Below, piece after piece: positions 49,728 to 58,383 of a stretch of 64,000 nucleotides of DNA. The first letter of the stretch is position 1; each line of letters begins with the position of its first letter. The stretch spans positions 1,798,001 to 1,862,000 of the forward strand of contig NZ_CP071868.1 in NCBI RefSeq assembly GCF_017569225.1, read 5' to 3'. The stretch is from Pengzhenrongella sicca. Lineage in GTDB: Bacteria; Actinomycetota; Actinomycetes; Actinomycetales; Cellulomonadaceae. The notes below the pieces were generated by a model. The model did not search any database. It was not told the DNA's origin and saw only the letters and a list, made by a program, of their open reading frames with translations. The position numbers and the translations under genes were made by a program.

Positions 49728-49843
49728 CGAGTGTGGGCCTTCTGCTCTCACCGGCGCGCGTGTGTGCGTTCGGTTCCCTGACCGGGCGGTGGACCAGCAG
49801 ATCCTCCACACCCGCGCGCGGGAGAGCAGAACGCCAACACTCG
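49728..49843. repeat. inverted pair of a dispersed intergenic repeat
   Basis: Copies at 49728-49749 (plus) and 49822-49843 (minus) of CGAGTGTKGGC-N2-TCYGCTCTC face each other, and the similarity extends a further 15 bp inward (GCGCGC-rich). The pair forms an imperfect stem of about 38 bp around a roughly 45-bp loop, between two convergent genes. It could work as a bidirectional terminator. A third copy is at 29563-29584. Confidence 0.6.
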
Positions 49844-49856
49844 GTGCTGCTCGGGG

Positions 49857-50369
49857 CTAGGCCTGCGGGCCGTAGGCCCTGGCGCGGGTCACGTACCGCG
49901 CCGAGTTCCCGTGCATGCCGTCGATCTCCTCGTCAGTGAGCTCGCGGCGCACCTTGCCGGGGATCCCCGCCACCAGCGAGCGCGGGGGGATCGTCGCGCC
50001 CTCGAGCACGACGGACCCGGCCGCGATCAGGGAGTCGCGGCCGACGACCGCGCCGGTCAGGACGGTCGCGTTCATCCCGATGAGGCACCCGTCCTCGACG
50101 GTGCACCCGTGCACGACGGCGCCGTGGCCGACGCTGACGCCCGCGCCGATGACGGCCGGCGAGCCCAGCTCGGTGTGCAGCACCGCGTTGTCCTGGATGT
50201 TCGACCCGGCGCCGAGCACGATCTCGTCGATGTCGCCGCGCAGCACCGCGCCGAACCACACGCTCGCGTCGGCATCGATGCGCACCTTGCCGATCAGGGC
50301 GGCGCTCGGTGCGATCCAGGCGCTCTCGTGAATCTCGGGCGTGCGTCCCTCGAAGGGCAGATTGATCAT
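49857..50369 (-). CDS. gamma-carbonic anhydrase family protein
   Basis: A 170-residue left-handed beta-helix protein with hexapeptide repeats (SAALIGKVRIDADASVWFGA onward). The metal-binding His positions are NAVLHTE and GHGAVVHGC (three His in all). The C-terminal helix is EEIDGMHGNSARYVTRAR. It matches the YrdA/CaiE-type branch, some members of which have no proven carbonic anhydrase activity. Monocistronic. Confidence 0.9.
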   Translation of the reverse strand: MINLPFEGRTPEIHESAWIAPSAALIGKVRIDADASVWFGAVLRGDIDEIVLGAGSNIQDNAVLHTELGSPAVIGAGVSVGHGAVVHGCTVEDGCLIGMNATVLTGAVVGRDSLIAAGSVVLEGATIPPRSLVAGIPGKVRRELTDEEIDGMHGNSARYVTRARAYGPQA

Positions 50370-50417
50370 GCGCCCGAGACTACGTCGCCGCGCGAGAGGG
50401 ATCAGTCAGCGAGCGAG

Positions 50418-50675
50418 TCAGTCCTTGCCGCGGTTGGTTGGCGTGAGCTGGTGGCGGACGTCGAGGATGACCGGCCCGATGCCCCCGCCGGCGTCGTCAG
50501 CCCGCTGGAAGTGGTGCGCGCAGAACGCGAGCGGACCCGCGGAGGTCATGACGAGCACGTAGGCGCGGTGCCCGCAGGCGTCGCACCGCTCGTGCGCCAT
50601 GTCGCGGACCGAAGGGAGCGCCCGGGTCTCGGTGGGTGCGGCCGCGGTGGCCGTCTCGGCGTGCTGCGAGCTCAT
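50418..50675 (-). CDS. small zinc-ribbon-like protein (DUF7455-like)
   Basis: An 85-residue protein. The core AHERCDACGHRAYVLVMTSA and LAFCAHHFQRAD supplies C-x-x-C and C-x-H-H ligands for one zinc ion. The Ala/Thr-rich N-terminus is unstructured. Such proteins are conserved and single-copy in actinobacteria, frequently near RNA polymerase sigma genes, but no role is established. Confidence 0.8.
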   Translation of the reverse strand: MSSQHAETATAAAPTETRALPSVRDMAHERCDACGHRAYVLVMTSAGPLAFCAHHFQRADDAGGGIGPVILDVRHQLTPTNRGKD

Positions 50676-50735
50676 GGCGTCTCCTTGTCCGTGTCGAGCA
50701 GGTTGATGACCACATCGACCGGAACAGCCCGGTTC

Positions 50736-51836
50736 TTAGCGAGGAGCCGCCGCTACTCGCGCCCGGTGGCTCTCGCCGTCGGACAGGAACGTCGCGAGGG
50801 CCCGTCCCTCGTCGGCGACGGCGGCGCGGTCGGCCCGCGAGAACCGGCGCAGGGGCGTGGCGACGACGGTTCCCGCCTCGACGGTCCAGGTCGCGGCGAC
50901 CCGGCCGTCGACGAGCACGACGCGCTCGCCCGCGACCGACACCCCGCGATGGGCGTCGTCGACGATCCGCGTGCGGTCGTCGTACCCGAGGATCGCGTTG
51001 TCGAACGCGGGGAGGAACCGGACCGGCGCCGGGGTGTCCGGGTCGGGGCGGGGCGCGTCGGGGAGGTCGAGGAGCTCGCGGCCGCGCTCGTCGCGAAACG
51101 TGACCAGCTCCGCGCGCACCGCGGCGACGGCGGCGGGCAGCCCGGCGAGGCCCGACCACATGCGCACGTCCGCCGTGGCCGCCGGCCCGAACGCGGCGAG
51201 GTACCGCCGCACCAGCGCCGCGCCGACCGGATCGGTGCCCGCGGGCGCCGGCGGGTCGATCTCCCGGCCCAGCCACGCCGCGAGCGGGACGTTGCGCACG
51301 CCCGCCCGCGTGCGCCACAGCCCGCGCGGCGGCAGCTGTGCCATCGGGATGAGGGCGGCGACCAGCATCTCGCCGAGCGCACGCGGCGCCGGCGTCGGCC
51401 ACCGCCCGGCCACCGCGCGGGCGAGCTCCGGCATGGACCGGGGCACGCCGTCGGCCAGGACCGCCCGGCCCGCGGCGGCGAGCTCGTCGAGGTCGACCCC
51501 GTCGAGCTCGCCGCGATAGACCCCCAGCACCCGCTGGCGCAGCATCGCGTCGTGCCGGGCCCGCCAGGCCACCGCGTCGTCGGCCGTGACGAGGTGGACC
51601 GTGCGGCGCATGAGGTGGGTGCGCACCACCCGCCGGTCCGTCACGAGCGCCGAGAGCTGCGCCGGCTCGAACGAGCGCAGCCGCGACCAGAGCCCGACGA
51701 ACGGCTCCTGCGGCTCCTGGGCCTGCAGGCCGCCGAGGTGCGCGACGGCGTCGAGCGCCGGCACCTCCGCGCGCTCGAGCAGCAGCTGCCGGGCGAGCGT
51801 CGCCCGACCGAGCGCTCGGGAGTCGAGAACGGTCAT
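50736..51836 (-). CDS. winged-helix DNA-binding domain protein (HTH_42/AlkZ-like)
   Basis: A 366-residue protein of the winged-helix DNA-binding (DUF1006, YcaQ/AlkX-like) family. Typical runs are HLGGLQAQEPQEPFVGLWSR near residue 33, LMRRTVHLVTADDAVAWRAR and VRFLPAFDNAILGYDDRTRI near 250. AlkZ and YcaQ members are glycosylases that unhook DNA crosslinks via a Q-x-Q/D motif; here LQAQEPQ (about 37-43) contains a Q-x-Q. Glycosylase activity is possible. Stand-alone gene. Confidence 0.85.
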   Translation of the reverse strand: MTVLDSRALGRATLARQLLLERAEVPALDAVAHLGGLQAQEPQEPFVGLWSRLRSFEPAQLSALVTDRRVVRTHLMRRTVHLVTADDAVAWRARHDAMLRQRVLGVYRGELDGVDLDELAAAGRAVLADGVPRSMPELARAVAGRWPTPAPRALGEMLVAALIPMAQLPPRGLWRTRAGVRNVPLAAWLGREIDPPAPAGTDPVGAALVRRYLAAFGPAATADVRMWSGLAGLPAAVAAVRAELVTFRDERGRELLDLPDAPRPDPDTPAPVRFLPAFDNAILGYDDRTRIVDDAHRGVSVAGERVVLVDGRVAATWTVEAGTVVATPLRRFSRADRAAVADEGRALATFLSDGESHRARVAAAPR

Positions 51837-51888
51837 CGGGTCATGATCTCCTGGTCAGGACAGGTCGTGCTCGGCGGGGCATCGCGGG

Positions 51889-52314
51889 TCAGGCCGGCGC
51901 GTACTCGGCCGCGACGTCGAGCACCCACGTCACGCCGAACTGGTCCCGGAGCATCCCGTACAGGGGTGCCCAGCCCGCCGGCGCCAGGGGCGCGAGGACG
52001 GTGGCGCCCGCGCTGAGCCGCTCCCAGTAGGCGGTGATCTCGTCGGCCGACCGGCCGCGGACGGAGATGAAGTACGCGTTCACCCCCGGGTCCCACGCCC
52101 GTTCCGCGGGGACGTCGTACGCCATGACCTCGAACCCGGCGTCGGAGGTCACCTGGCCCCACATGAGCTGGTCGGCCTCGTCGGGCCGCGCGACGTTCCC
52201 GGCGTCGGCGTAGGTGACGGCGACGAGGTCGCCGCCGAAGACTGACGCGTAGAACTCGAGCGCGGCGCGCGCCGTGCCCCGCAGGTTGAGGTGAGCGACG
52301 GTGGTGATGGTCAT
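51889..52314 (-). CDS. VOC-family protein, PhnB-like
   Basis: A 141-residue VOC protein from ATG 52314. It begins MTITTVAHLNLRGTARAALE, with FYASVFGGDLVAVTYADAGN and the closing strand GVTWVLDVAAEYAPA, as in PhnB/3-demethylubiquinone-methyltransferase-like proteins. The metal ligands are weakly conserved. It is divergent from the WYL regulator gene with 117 bp between them, and the regulator probably controls it. Confidence 0.88.
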   Translation of the reverse strand: MTITTVAHLNLRGTARAALEFYASVFGGDLVAVTYADAGNVARPDEADQLMWGQVTSDAGFEVMAYDVPAERAWDPGVNAYFISVRGRSADEITAYWERLSAGATVLAPLAPAGWAPLYGMLRDQFGVTWVLDVAAEYAPA

Positions 52315-52431
52315 GAGGACTCCTATGGTGGGGGACTGTCGTCGGGGACGTCGTTGTGGGCTTCGGTCAGGGACAACACTCGCAACCAAAGTGGCCAGGA
52401 TGTGGCCGCTTCTCGTGGCAGCATCGGAGCT

Positions 52432-53505
52432 GTGCAGAAGACCTCCGCGCGACTGCTGTCGCTGCTCTCGTTGCTCCAGGCGCGCCGGGACTGGCCGGGG
52501 GCCGTGCTCTGCGAGCGGCTGGACATCAGCCCGCGCACGGTGCGCCGGGACGTCGACCGCCTGCGCGAGCTCGGCTATCGCATCGTGGCCACCCGGGGCC
52601 CGGACGGCGGGTACCGCCTCGACGCGGGCACCGAGCTGCCGCCGCTGCTGTTCGACGACGAGCAGGCGGTGGCCCTCGCCGTCGCGCTCCAGACCGCCAC
52701 GACCGCCGGCGCCGGCATCGAGGAGGCCGCGGCGCGAGCGCTGCAGACCGTCCGGCAGACCATGCCGGCGCGCCTGCGGCGCCGGATCGACACGCTGCAG
52801 TTCACGGCCGTCGAGAGGCCCGCGGGCCGGCCGACCCCCCAGGCCGACGCCGCCGTGCTCGTGTCGCTGAGCGCCGCCGTCGGCGCCCGCGAGGTGCTGC
52901 GCTTCGACTACGCCGCTGGCGACGACCACGGCGCCGACGTCGGCGCCGACCGGCCCGAGCCGCCGCCGCGGCGGGTGCAGCCGCACCACCTGATCACCTG
53001 GGGCGGCCGCTGGTACCTCGTCGCGTGGGATCTCGACCGCGACGACTGGCGCACCTTCCGCGCCGACCGCATCGCGCCGCGGACCCCCACCGGCCCCCGC
53101 TTCGTCCCGCGAGACCTGCCCGGCGCCAGCGTCGCCGCGTTCGTCCTCAGTAGGTTCCAGGGCTCTGGCGGGCAGGGCTCTGGCGGGCAGAACCCTGGCG
53201 GGCAGGACGCCGGCGCGTGGGCGTGCCGCGGCGAGGTGATCCTCGACCTGCCCGCCGGCGTCGTGTCGGCCTACTCGCGGGACGGGCTCGTCGAGGCCCT
53301 CGGCCCGGACCGCTGCCGGCTCGTCACGGGCTCGTGGTCGTGGCCCGGCCTGGCAGCCACCCTCGGCCGGTTCGACGCCGACATCGAGGTGATCGGACCG
53401 CCCGAGCTCACGCAGGCGTTCGCGCAGCTGGCCCGGCGCTACGCCGCTGCCGCGGCGGGCGGGCCCACCGCTGGCGAGCCGGCGGCGGTGAACGTCAGCG
53501 AGTAG
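52432..53505 (+). CDS. WYL-domain transcriptional regulator
   Basis: A 357-residue regulator from GTG 52432. The N-terminal HTH_11 domain runs through SARLLSLLSLLQARRDWPGA and LDISPRTVRRDVDRLRELGY. The WYL domain (about 135-240) has VQPHHLITWGGRWYLVAWDL, and WCX-like C-terminal strands follow. A Gly/Ser/Gln insertion of short repeats (near 53153-53210) lies in the linker. The 3' end overlaps the convergent methyltransferase gene by 67 bp. Divergent from the VOC gene, its likely target. Confidence 0.88.
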   Translation: MQKTSARLLSLLSLLQARRDWPGAVLCERLDISPRTVRRDVDRLRELGYRIVATRGPDGGYRLDAGTELPPLLFDDEQAVALAVALQTATTAGAGIEEAAARALQTVRQTMPARLRRRIDTLQFTAVERPAGRPTPQADAAVLVSLSAAVGAREVLRFDYAAGDDHGADVGADRPEPPPRRVQPHHLITWGGRWYLVAWDLDRDDWRTFRADRIAPRTPTGPRFVPRDLPGASVAAFVLSRFQGSGGQGSGGQNPGGQDAGAWACRGEVILDLPAGVVSAYSRDGLVEALGPDRCRLVTGSWSWPGLAATLGRFDADIEVIGPPELTQAFAQLARRYAAAAAGGPTAGEPAAVNVSE

Positions 53506-54179
53506 CGCCAGAACAGGCGCCGGCGCACGCGTGCGCCTGGCAGGACCCGCGCCGCCGCGGCCGCGATCTCGGCGAGCGTGGTGTCCGGGGCCGCGGTGGG
53601 CGCCGCCATCGCGACCCGCGCCGCGGCCGAGCGGTTCGACCTGAAGCGGTTCGAACGGGCCAGGCCGACGATCACGTTCGCCGGGACGGCCACGGCCTCG
53701 ACCAGCCGGTCCGCTCGCGTCGCCGCCCGGTAGCAGCCGACGATCACGAGCGTGCCGCCCGGCGCGAGCAGCGCGCGCAGGCCCGTGAGCGCGGCCTCGA
53801 GCGGGAGGTGGTGCACGACGGCGACCGCGGTGACGACGTCGTACCCGTCACCCGGCGCGTCGGCCAGGTCGCGCAGGTCGGCAAGGTCGCGCAGGTCGGC
53901 CAGGTCGCGCAGGTCGATCGCGGCGAACGACGCGGCGGGGCAGCCCGTCGAGAGCCCGCGGGCGACGTCGACCACCCCGCGATCGGCGTCAATGCCCAAG
54001 ACCGCGTCCGCCCGACCCGCCAACGCCCGGACCAGGTTCCCGGTGCCGCAGCCGACGTCGAGGGCCGTGCGCACGTGCGCGGGAAGCTGCCGCATGATCC
54101 AGCGGTGGTAGTGGTCGTTGTGGCTCCACGGGTGCGCGGCGTTGAACGCGTCGATCCGCTCGACCAGGGCCGTCAGCAC
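53439..54179 (-). CDS. class I SAM-dependent methyltransferase
   Basis: A 246-residue methyltransferase from GTG 54179. Motif I is ALDVGCGTGNLVRALAGRAD (about 39-58); the post-I Asp is GIDADRGVVDVARG, and motif IV is VVTAVAVVHHLPLEAAL. Between them is an odd insertion of a repeated LRDLAD unit (DLRDLADLRDLADLRDLADA), encoded by an 18-bp tandem repeat. The C-terminal part is RRRLFWRYSLTFTA. Substrate unknown. It overlaps the WYL gene's 3' end. Confidence 0.82.
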   Translation of the reverse strand: MLTALVERIDAFNAAHPWSHNDHYHRWIMRQLPAHVRTALDVGCGTGNLVRALAGRADAVLGIDADRGVVDVARGLSTGCPAASFAAIDLRDLADLRDLADLRDLADAPGDGYDVVTAVAVVHHLPLEAALTGLRALLAPGGTLVIVGCYRAATRADRLVEAVAVPANVIVGLARSNRFRSNRSAAARVAMAAPTAAPDTTLAEIAAAAARVLPGARVRRRLFWRYSLTFTAAGSPAVGPPAAAAA

Positions 54180-54236
54180 AGGTCGGACTCTCCCACACGC
54201 GGGACCGCCGCACGCGCGGAATGGGACCCTGGTCGC

Positions 54237-54986
54237 ATGCTGGCGCCACCGACCCACCTGCTCCTCGACTTCTTCGGCACCGTCGTCGAGAACTCGCCGT
54301 TTCACTCGGCCGAGGGGTTCGAGCGCACGCACGCGCTGACCGCGGCGATGGGATCCGCGCTGACGCCGGAGCAGTCCCGGGCGGCCTGGTCGGCGGCGTT
54401 CGATCGGCTCACCGGGGACACGGCCGAGAGCCTCGACGAGTTCGCGCTGACCGACGTCGCGCGCGTGGCGCTGGAGGCGATCCTGGGCCGATCGCCCGCC
54501 GCCGGTGAGATCGAGGCGGGCGCGCGGGCGTACCAGGTCGACTGGAACCGCGGCGTCGGCTATCCGGCAGGCATGGTCGACGTCCTCGAGGGCCTCGGCC
54601 GGCGGTTCACCCTCGCGATCGTCTCGAACACCCACGACGTCGACCAGGTGCAGTCCCACCTGGCAGCGATGGGCGCGGAGTCGCTCGTCGAGACCGTCGT
54701 CACCTCGATCGGCGTCGGCAAGCGCAAGCCGCACCCAGCGATCTACGCCGCCGCGCTCGCGGCGTGCGGGATCGGCCCCGGCTCGGCGCTGTTCGTGGGC
54801 GACACCTACCTCGCGGACTTCGTGGGTCCGCAGCGGCACGGGATCCGGGCCTTCCTGATCGACCCGCGGCGGCTCGCGCGCGTTCCGGAGTCCCGCCGCC
54901 TGGACTCGCTCGCCGCGCTCGCGGGCCGCCTCGACGTGCTCGGCAGCGACGAGTACGGCAGCGGGGTCGCGCCTACGCGGGGCTGA
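54237..54986 (+). CDS. HAD-superfamily hydrolase
   Basis: A 249-residue hydrolase from ATG 54237. Motif I is LLLDFFGTVVENSPF, with Phe-Phe-Gly replacing D-x-D-G; the first Asp (nucleophile) is present but the second acidic residue is Phe. Motif II is LAIVSNTHDVDQ, motif III the Lys of GKRKPHPAIY and motif IV ALFVGDTYLADFVGPQRHG. Loss of the motif-I general acid is seen in some phosphonatase and dehalogenase-type HADs. Activity type uncertain. The 3' end overlaps the GH3 gene's end by 14 bp. Confidence 0.85.
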   Translation: MLAPPTHLLLDFFGTVVENSPFHSAEGFERTHALTAAMGSALTPEQSRAAWSAAFDRLTGDTAESLDEFALTDVARVALEAILGRSPAAGEIEAGARAYQVDWNRGVGYPAGMVDVLEGLGRRFTLAIVSNTHDVDQVQSHLAAMGAESLVETVVTSIGVGKRKPHPAIYAAALAACGIGPGSALFVGDTYLADFVGPQRHGIRAFLIDPRRLARVPESRRLDSLAALAGRLDVLGSDEYGSGVAPTRG

Positions 54987-57207
54987 CCTCGAAGGTCGTG
55001 GTCAGCGGCGCGGTCGAGTCGCCGCCGGCCCAGACGTCGAAGGTCGAGGCGTCGCTCACCCAGTCGTGGGCGGCCGCGTTCCAGTAGCGCCGTTCGGCCG
55101 GACCGATCGAGAACGTGAGCGTGCGCGACTGACCGGCGGCGAGCGCGACCCGCTCGAAGCCCTTGAGCTCGCGGACCGGGCGCGCTGCGGAGCCGTGCCG
55201 CTGGTGCAGGTAGACCTGGACGACCTCGTCGGCGGCGCGCTCGCCGGTGTTGGTGACCTGCACGGACACGATCACGGTCTCGTCGGCGGTCACGGTCGGC
55301 CGGTCGACGCTCAGGCCGGCGTACTCGACGTGGCCGTAGCTCAGGCCGTGCCCGAACGGGAACAGCGGTGTGCTGGCCTCGTCCCAGTACCGGCGCTCCT
55401 GGTTCTCGGGCTCGTGCGAGCGCAGGTGCGAGTACACGAGCGGCACCTGCCCGACAGTGCGCGGCCAGGTGAAGGGGAGCTTGCCGCCGGGGGAGACGTC
55501 CCCGAAGAGCAGGTTCGCCGTTGCGGCGCCGCCCTGCGTGCCGGGGTACCAGATGTCGAGGATCGCCGGCACGTGCGCGGCGGGCCAGCGCAGGTCCAGC
55601 GGCCGGCCATTCATGACCAGCAGCACCACGGGAGTTCCGGTCTCGACGACGGCCTGCAGCAGCTCGAGCTGGCGCCCCGGCAGGTCGAGTGAGGACCGCG
55701 ACGCGCCCTCGCCGATCATGTTCTGCCACTCGCCGACGACGACGACCGCGACGTCCGCCCCGCGGGCGAGATCGACGGCGGCGGTGAGCTCGGCGGCGTC
55801 GTCGAACCCGGGCGGATCCGCGGGCGTGTTGCGCCCGAACATGTCGAACAGCGAGGGGAACTCCCGCTGCACGACGGGCACGCCCCGGGCGTGCTCGACC
55901 CGTATGCCCGCGCCGGCCCGCGCCCGGATGCCGGCGACAACCGTGACGGTCTCGTCCAGGTCGTAGTCGAAGACCCACGGCCCGAGGGTGTCGCGCGGGG
56001 AGTCCGCCAACGGGCCGATGACGGCGATCGAGCTCAGCGCGCCGGCGTCGAGCGGCAGCAGGGCGCCCTCGTTGCGCAGGAGCACGGCCGACCGCTCGGC
56101 GGCGACGCGCGCGACGTCGCGGTGCGCCGGGTCAGCGAGCACCTCGCGGGCCCGCTCCTCGTCGACGAACGGCGCGTCGAACAGTCCCATCCGGACCTTC
56201 GCCTCGAGCACGCGCCGCACGCTCGCGTCGACCGACGCGGCGCTCGCGGCCCCCGACTCCAGCGCCGCGGGCAGGTGCGCGCAGGCGGGGTCCTCGATCG
56301 CCATCTCCAGGTCCACCCCGGCGGTGACCGCGCGCGCGGCGGCGTCGGTCAGGTCCGCCGCGAAGCCGTGGGTCACGAGGCTGCGCGCGACGTTCGCGTC
56401 GCTGACCACGAAGCCCGTAAACCCCCAGGTCTCGCGTAGCAACTCGGTGAACAGCCACCGGCTGCCCGCCGCCGGGACGCCGTTAAGGGCCATGTAGGCG
56501 GTCATCACGTTGCCGGCGCCCGCCTCGACGGCGGCCCGGAACGGCGGGAAGTACACGTTCCACAGCTCGGAGTCGGAGAGGTTGACCTCGTCGTAGTCGC
56601 GCCCACCGAGGGCGGCGCCGTACCCGGCGAAGTGCTTGGGGCCGGCGATGACGTGCTCGGGCGCGCCCACCTCGGCGCCCTGGAAGCCGCGGACCTGGGC
56701 GACGGCCACCGCGGCGCCGAGGAACGGGTCCTCGCCGGCGCCCTCGACGATCCGGCCCCACCGCGGGTCGCGCGCGACGTCGACCATGGGCGCGAACGTC
56801 CAGTGGATACCGACGGCGCGGGCCTCGCGGGCCGCGACGGCCTGCCCGCGCGCGATCGTCACGGGATCCCAGGACGCCGCCATCGCGATCGGCACTGGCA
56901 GGATCGTGCGCAGGCCGTGGATCACGTCGAAGCCGAACAGCGCCGGGATGCCGAGCCGGTTGCCCTCGATGGCCAGGCGCTGGAGTCGGTTGATCTGCGC
57001 CGGGTCGGCCACGAACAGCAACGAGCCGGCCGCGCCGTCGCGCAGCGCCGCCTCGACCTGCGCGGGCTGCGCGTCGGCGTCGAAGTCGAGCGCCGGCGTC
57101 GCCCCCGGCGGCAGCCGGAAGTAGAAGTACTGCGTGAGCTGCCCGGCCTTCTCGGCCGGGGTCATCCGGGCGATGAGGTCATCGACCCGCGACTGGTCGG
57201 TGTGCAT
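54973..57207 (-). CDS. glycoside hydrolase family 3 beta-glucosidase
   Basis: A 744-residue intracellular (no signal peptide) GH3 enzyme that cleaves terminal beta-glucose or xylose from oligosaccharides. It consists of the N-terminal barrel (MTPAEKAGQLTQYFYFRLPP onward), with nucleophile Asp in TGFVVSDANVARSLVTHGF near 270, the KHFAGYGAALGGRDYDEVN substrate loop, the alpha-beta sandwich (VVVVGEWQNMIGEGASRSSL) and a C-terminal fibronectin III-like domain (EVVQVYLHQRHGSAARPVRE). Typical order and length. Monocistronic; consistent with a polysaccharide-degrading lifestyle. Confidence 0.93.
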   Translation of the reverse strand: MHTDQSRVDDLIARMTPAEKAGQLTQYFYFRLPPGATPALDFDADAQPAQVEAALRDGAAGSLLFVADPAQINRLQRLAIEGNRLGIPALFGFDVIHGLRTILPVPIAMAASWDPVTIARGQAVAAREARAVGIHWTFAPMVDVARDPRWGRIVEGAGEDPFLGAAVAVAQVRGFQGAEVGAPEHVIAGPKHFAGYGAALGGRDYDEVNLSDSELWNVYFPPFRAAVEAGAGNVMTAYMALNGVPAAGSRWLFTELLRETWGFTGFVVSDANVARSLVTHGFAADLTDAAARAVTAGVDLEMAIEDPACAHLPAALESGAASAASVDASVRRVLEAKVRMGLFDAPFVDEERAREVLADPAHRDVARVAAERSAVLLRNEGALLPLDAGALSSIAVIGPLADSPRDTLGPWVFDYDLDETVTVVAGIRARAGAGIRVEHARGVPVVQREFPSLFDMFGRNTPADPPGFDDAAELTAAVDLARGADVAVVVVGEWQNMIGEGASRSSLDLPGRQLELLQAVVETGTPVVLLVMNGRPLDLRWPAAHVPAILDIWYPGTQGGAATANLLFGDVSPGGKLPFTWPRTVGQVPLVYSHLRSHEPENQERRYWDEASTPLFPFGHGLSYGHVEYAGLSVDRPTVTADETVIVSVQVTNTGERAADEVVQVYLHQRHGSAARPVRELKGFERVALAAGQSRTLTFSIGPAERRYWNAAAHDWVSDASTFDVWAGGDSTAPLTTTFEVSPA

Positions 57208-57261
57208 CCATCCTCCTGCTGGCCTCGGTGCCCTGGATCGCGTCAGGATAGTGCGGCCGGT

Positions 57262-58287
57262 CTAGTCGCCGATGACGGCCGCGTCCTTGTCCTCGCCGAC
57301 CAGCGTGGTCACGACGACGGCCAGCCCGTCCGGCACCTGCCCGTCGAGGTCGCTGATCAGGTCGTCGACGGCGGGGAGGTCGCCCGGGGTGCGCACGTGC
57401 ACGTAGAACGTCCCGGAGGTGAGCTCGACGAGGTCGACGCGGCCGCCAGGAACGCCCGAGATCCACTGCTCGGCGGCCACCGTGACGCGGTCGGTCCAGA
57501 CCGACAGGGCGTAGGCGACGACGGAGTTGGCCACCAGCGGCACGAGCACCAGCAGGAGCACCGTGCCGATGGCGGCGAAGGCCCGCCGCGGGGACAGCGC
57601 CGTCGCGGCGGAGTGCGTCGCGGCGGAAATTTCCGTGGCGTACCCGGTCGCGGTGAACACGAGGATCCCGACGAGCACGAGGGCGACGACGTTCGACCCG
57701 AAGAGCACCAGGGCGCCGAGGGCCAGGACCCCGGAGCCCTGCCCGAGGCAGACGCCGACGACCACGAGCGGGGGCACCAGGGAGATCGCGATCGCGACGC
57801 CGGGCAGCACCGCGGCGACGTCTCGGCGGGCGAGCGCCACGGAGCCGGCGGCCCCCGTAGCCACCGCCGCGACGAGGTCGAGCAGCCCGGGGGAGGTCCG
57901 TCCGGTGATCTGGCCGTTCGTGAACAGGTTCACGTCTCCGGGCATCACGACGGCGGCGAGCAGCCCGAGCAGCACGACGAGGCAGCCGCCGAGCACGACG
58001 TACCGCACCGATCGTCCCGTCAGCCGGGCGTCGCGGAGCACGACGCCGAGGGCGATGCCCATGATCGGCGTGGACAGGGGAGCGATGATCATCGCGCCGA
58101 TGACCGTCGCGGTGGAGTCGGACAGGACGCCGGCCGCAGCGATGATCGCCGAGAGCGAGAGCATCGTCCAGAACGCCGACCGCTTCGAGGCCGCGTCGCC
58201 GGCCGTCAGGTCGACGTCGCCAGTGAGCTCGTCGAGCGTGCGCCGCTGGACCGCGGGCAGGAGGAGCTCGTTCAGGCGACCACGCAT
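57262..58287 (-). CDS. DUF389 family membrane protein (second subtype)
   Basis: A 341-residue protein. Six hydrophobic segments come first, with the DUF389 core FWTMLSLSAIIAAAGVLSDS, TATVIGAMIIAPLSTPIMGI and VAIAISLVPPLVVVGVCLG; a soluble region follows (VHVRTPGDLPAVDDLISDL). Here the soluble part is C-terminal, the reverse of the paralogue at 28498-29484. Function unknown. Single gene. Confidence 0.87.
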   Translation of the reverse strand: MRGRLNELLLPAVQRRTLDELTGDVDLTAGDAASKRSAFWTMLSLSAIIAAAGVLSDSTATVIGAMIIAPLSTPIMGIALGVVLRDARLTGRSVRYVVLGGCLVVLLGLLAAVVMPGDVNLFTNGQITGRTSPGLLDLVAAVATGAAGSVALARRDVAAVLPGVAIAISLVPPLVVVGVCLGQGSGVLALGALVLFGSNVVALVLVGILVFTATGYATEISAATHSAATALSPRRAFAAIGTVLLLVLVPLVANSVVAYALSVWTDRVTVAAEQWISGVPGGRVDLVELTSGTFYVHVRTPGDLPAVDDLISDLDGQVPDGLAVVVTTLVGEDKDAAVIGD

Positions 58288-58383
58288 GTCGGCAACCTTT
58301 CGCCGCGGCGTCGGGAGTGTCCTCAGATCCGGTGCCTCGAAATCTAGGGCGTACCGGGCATTCCCTCTACGGTGGCGCGGGTC

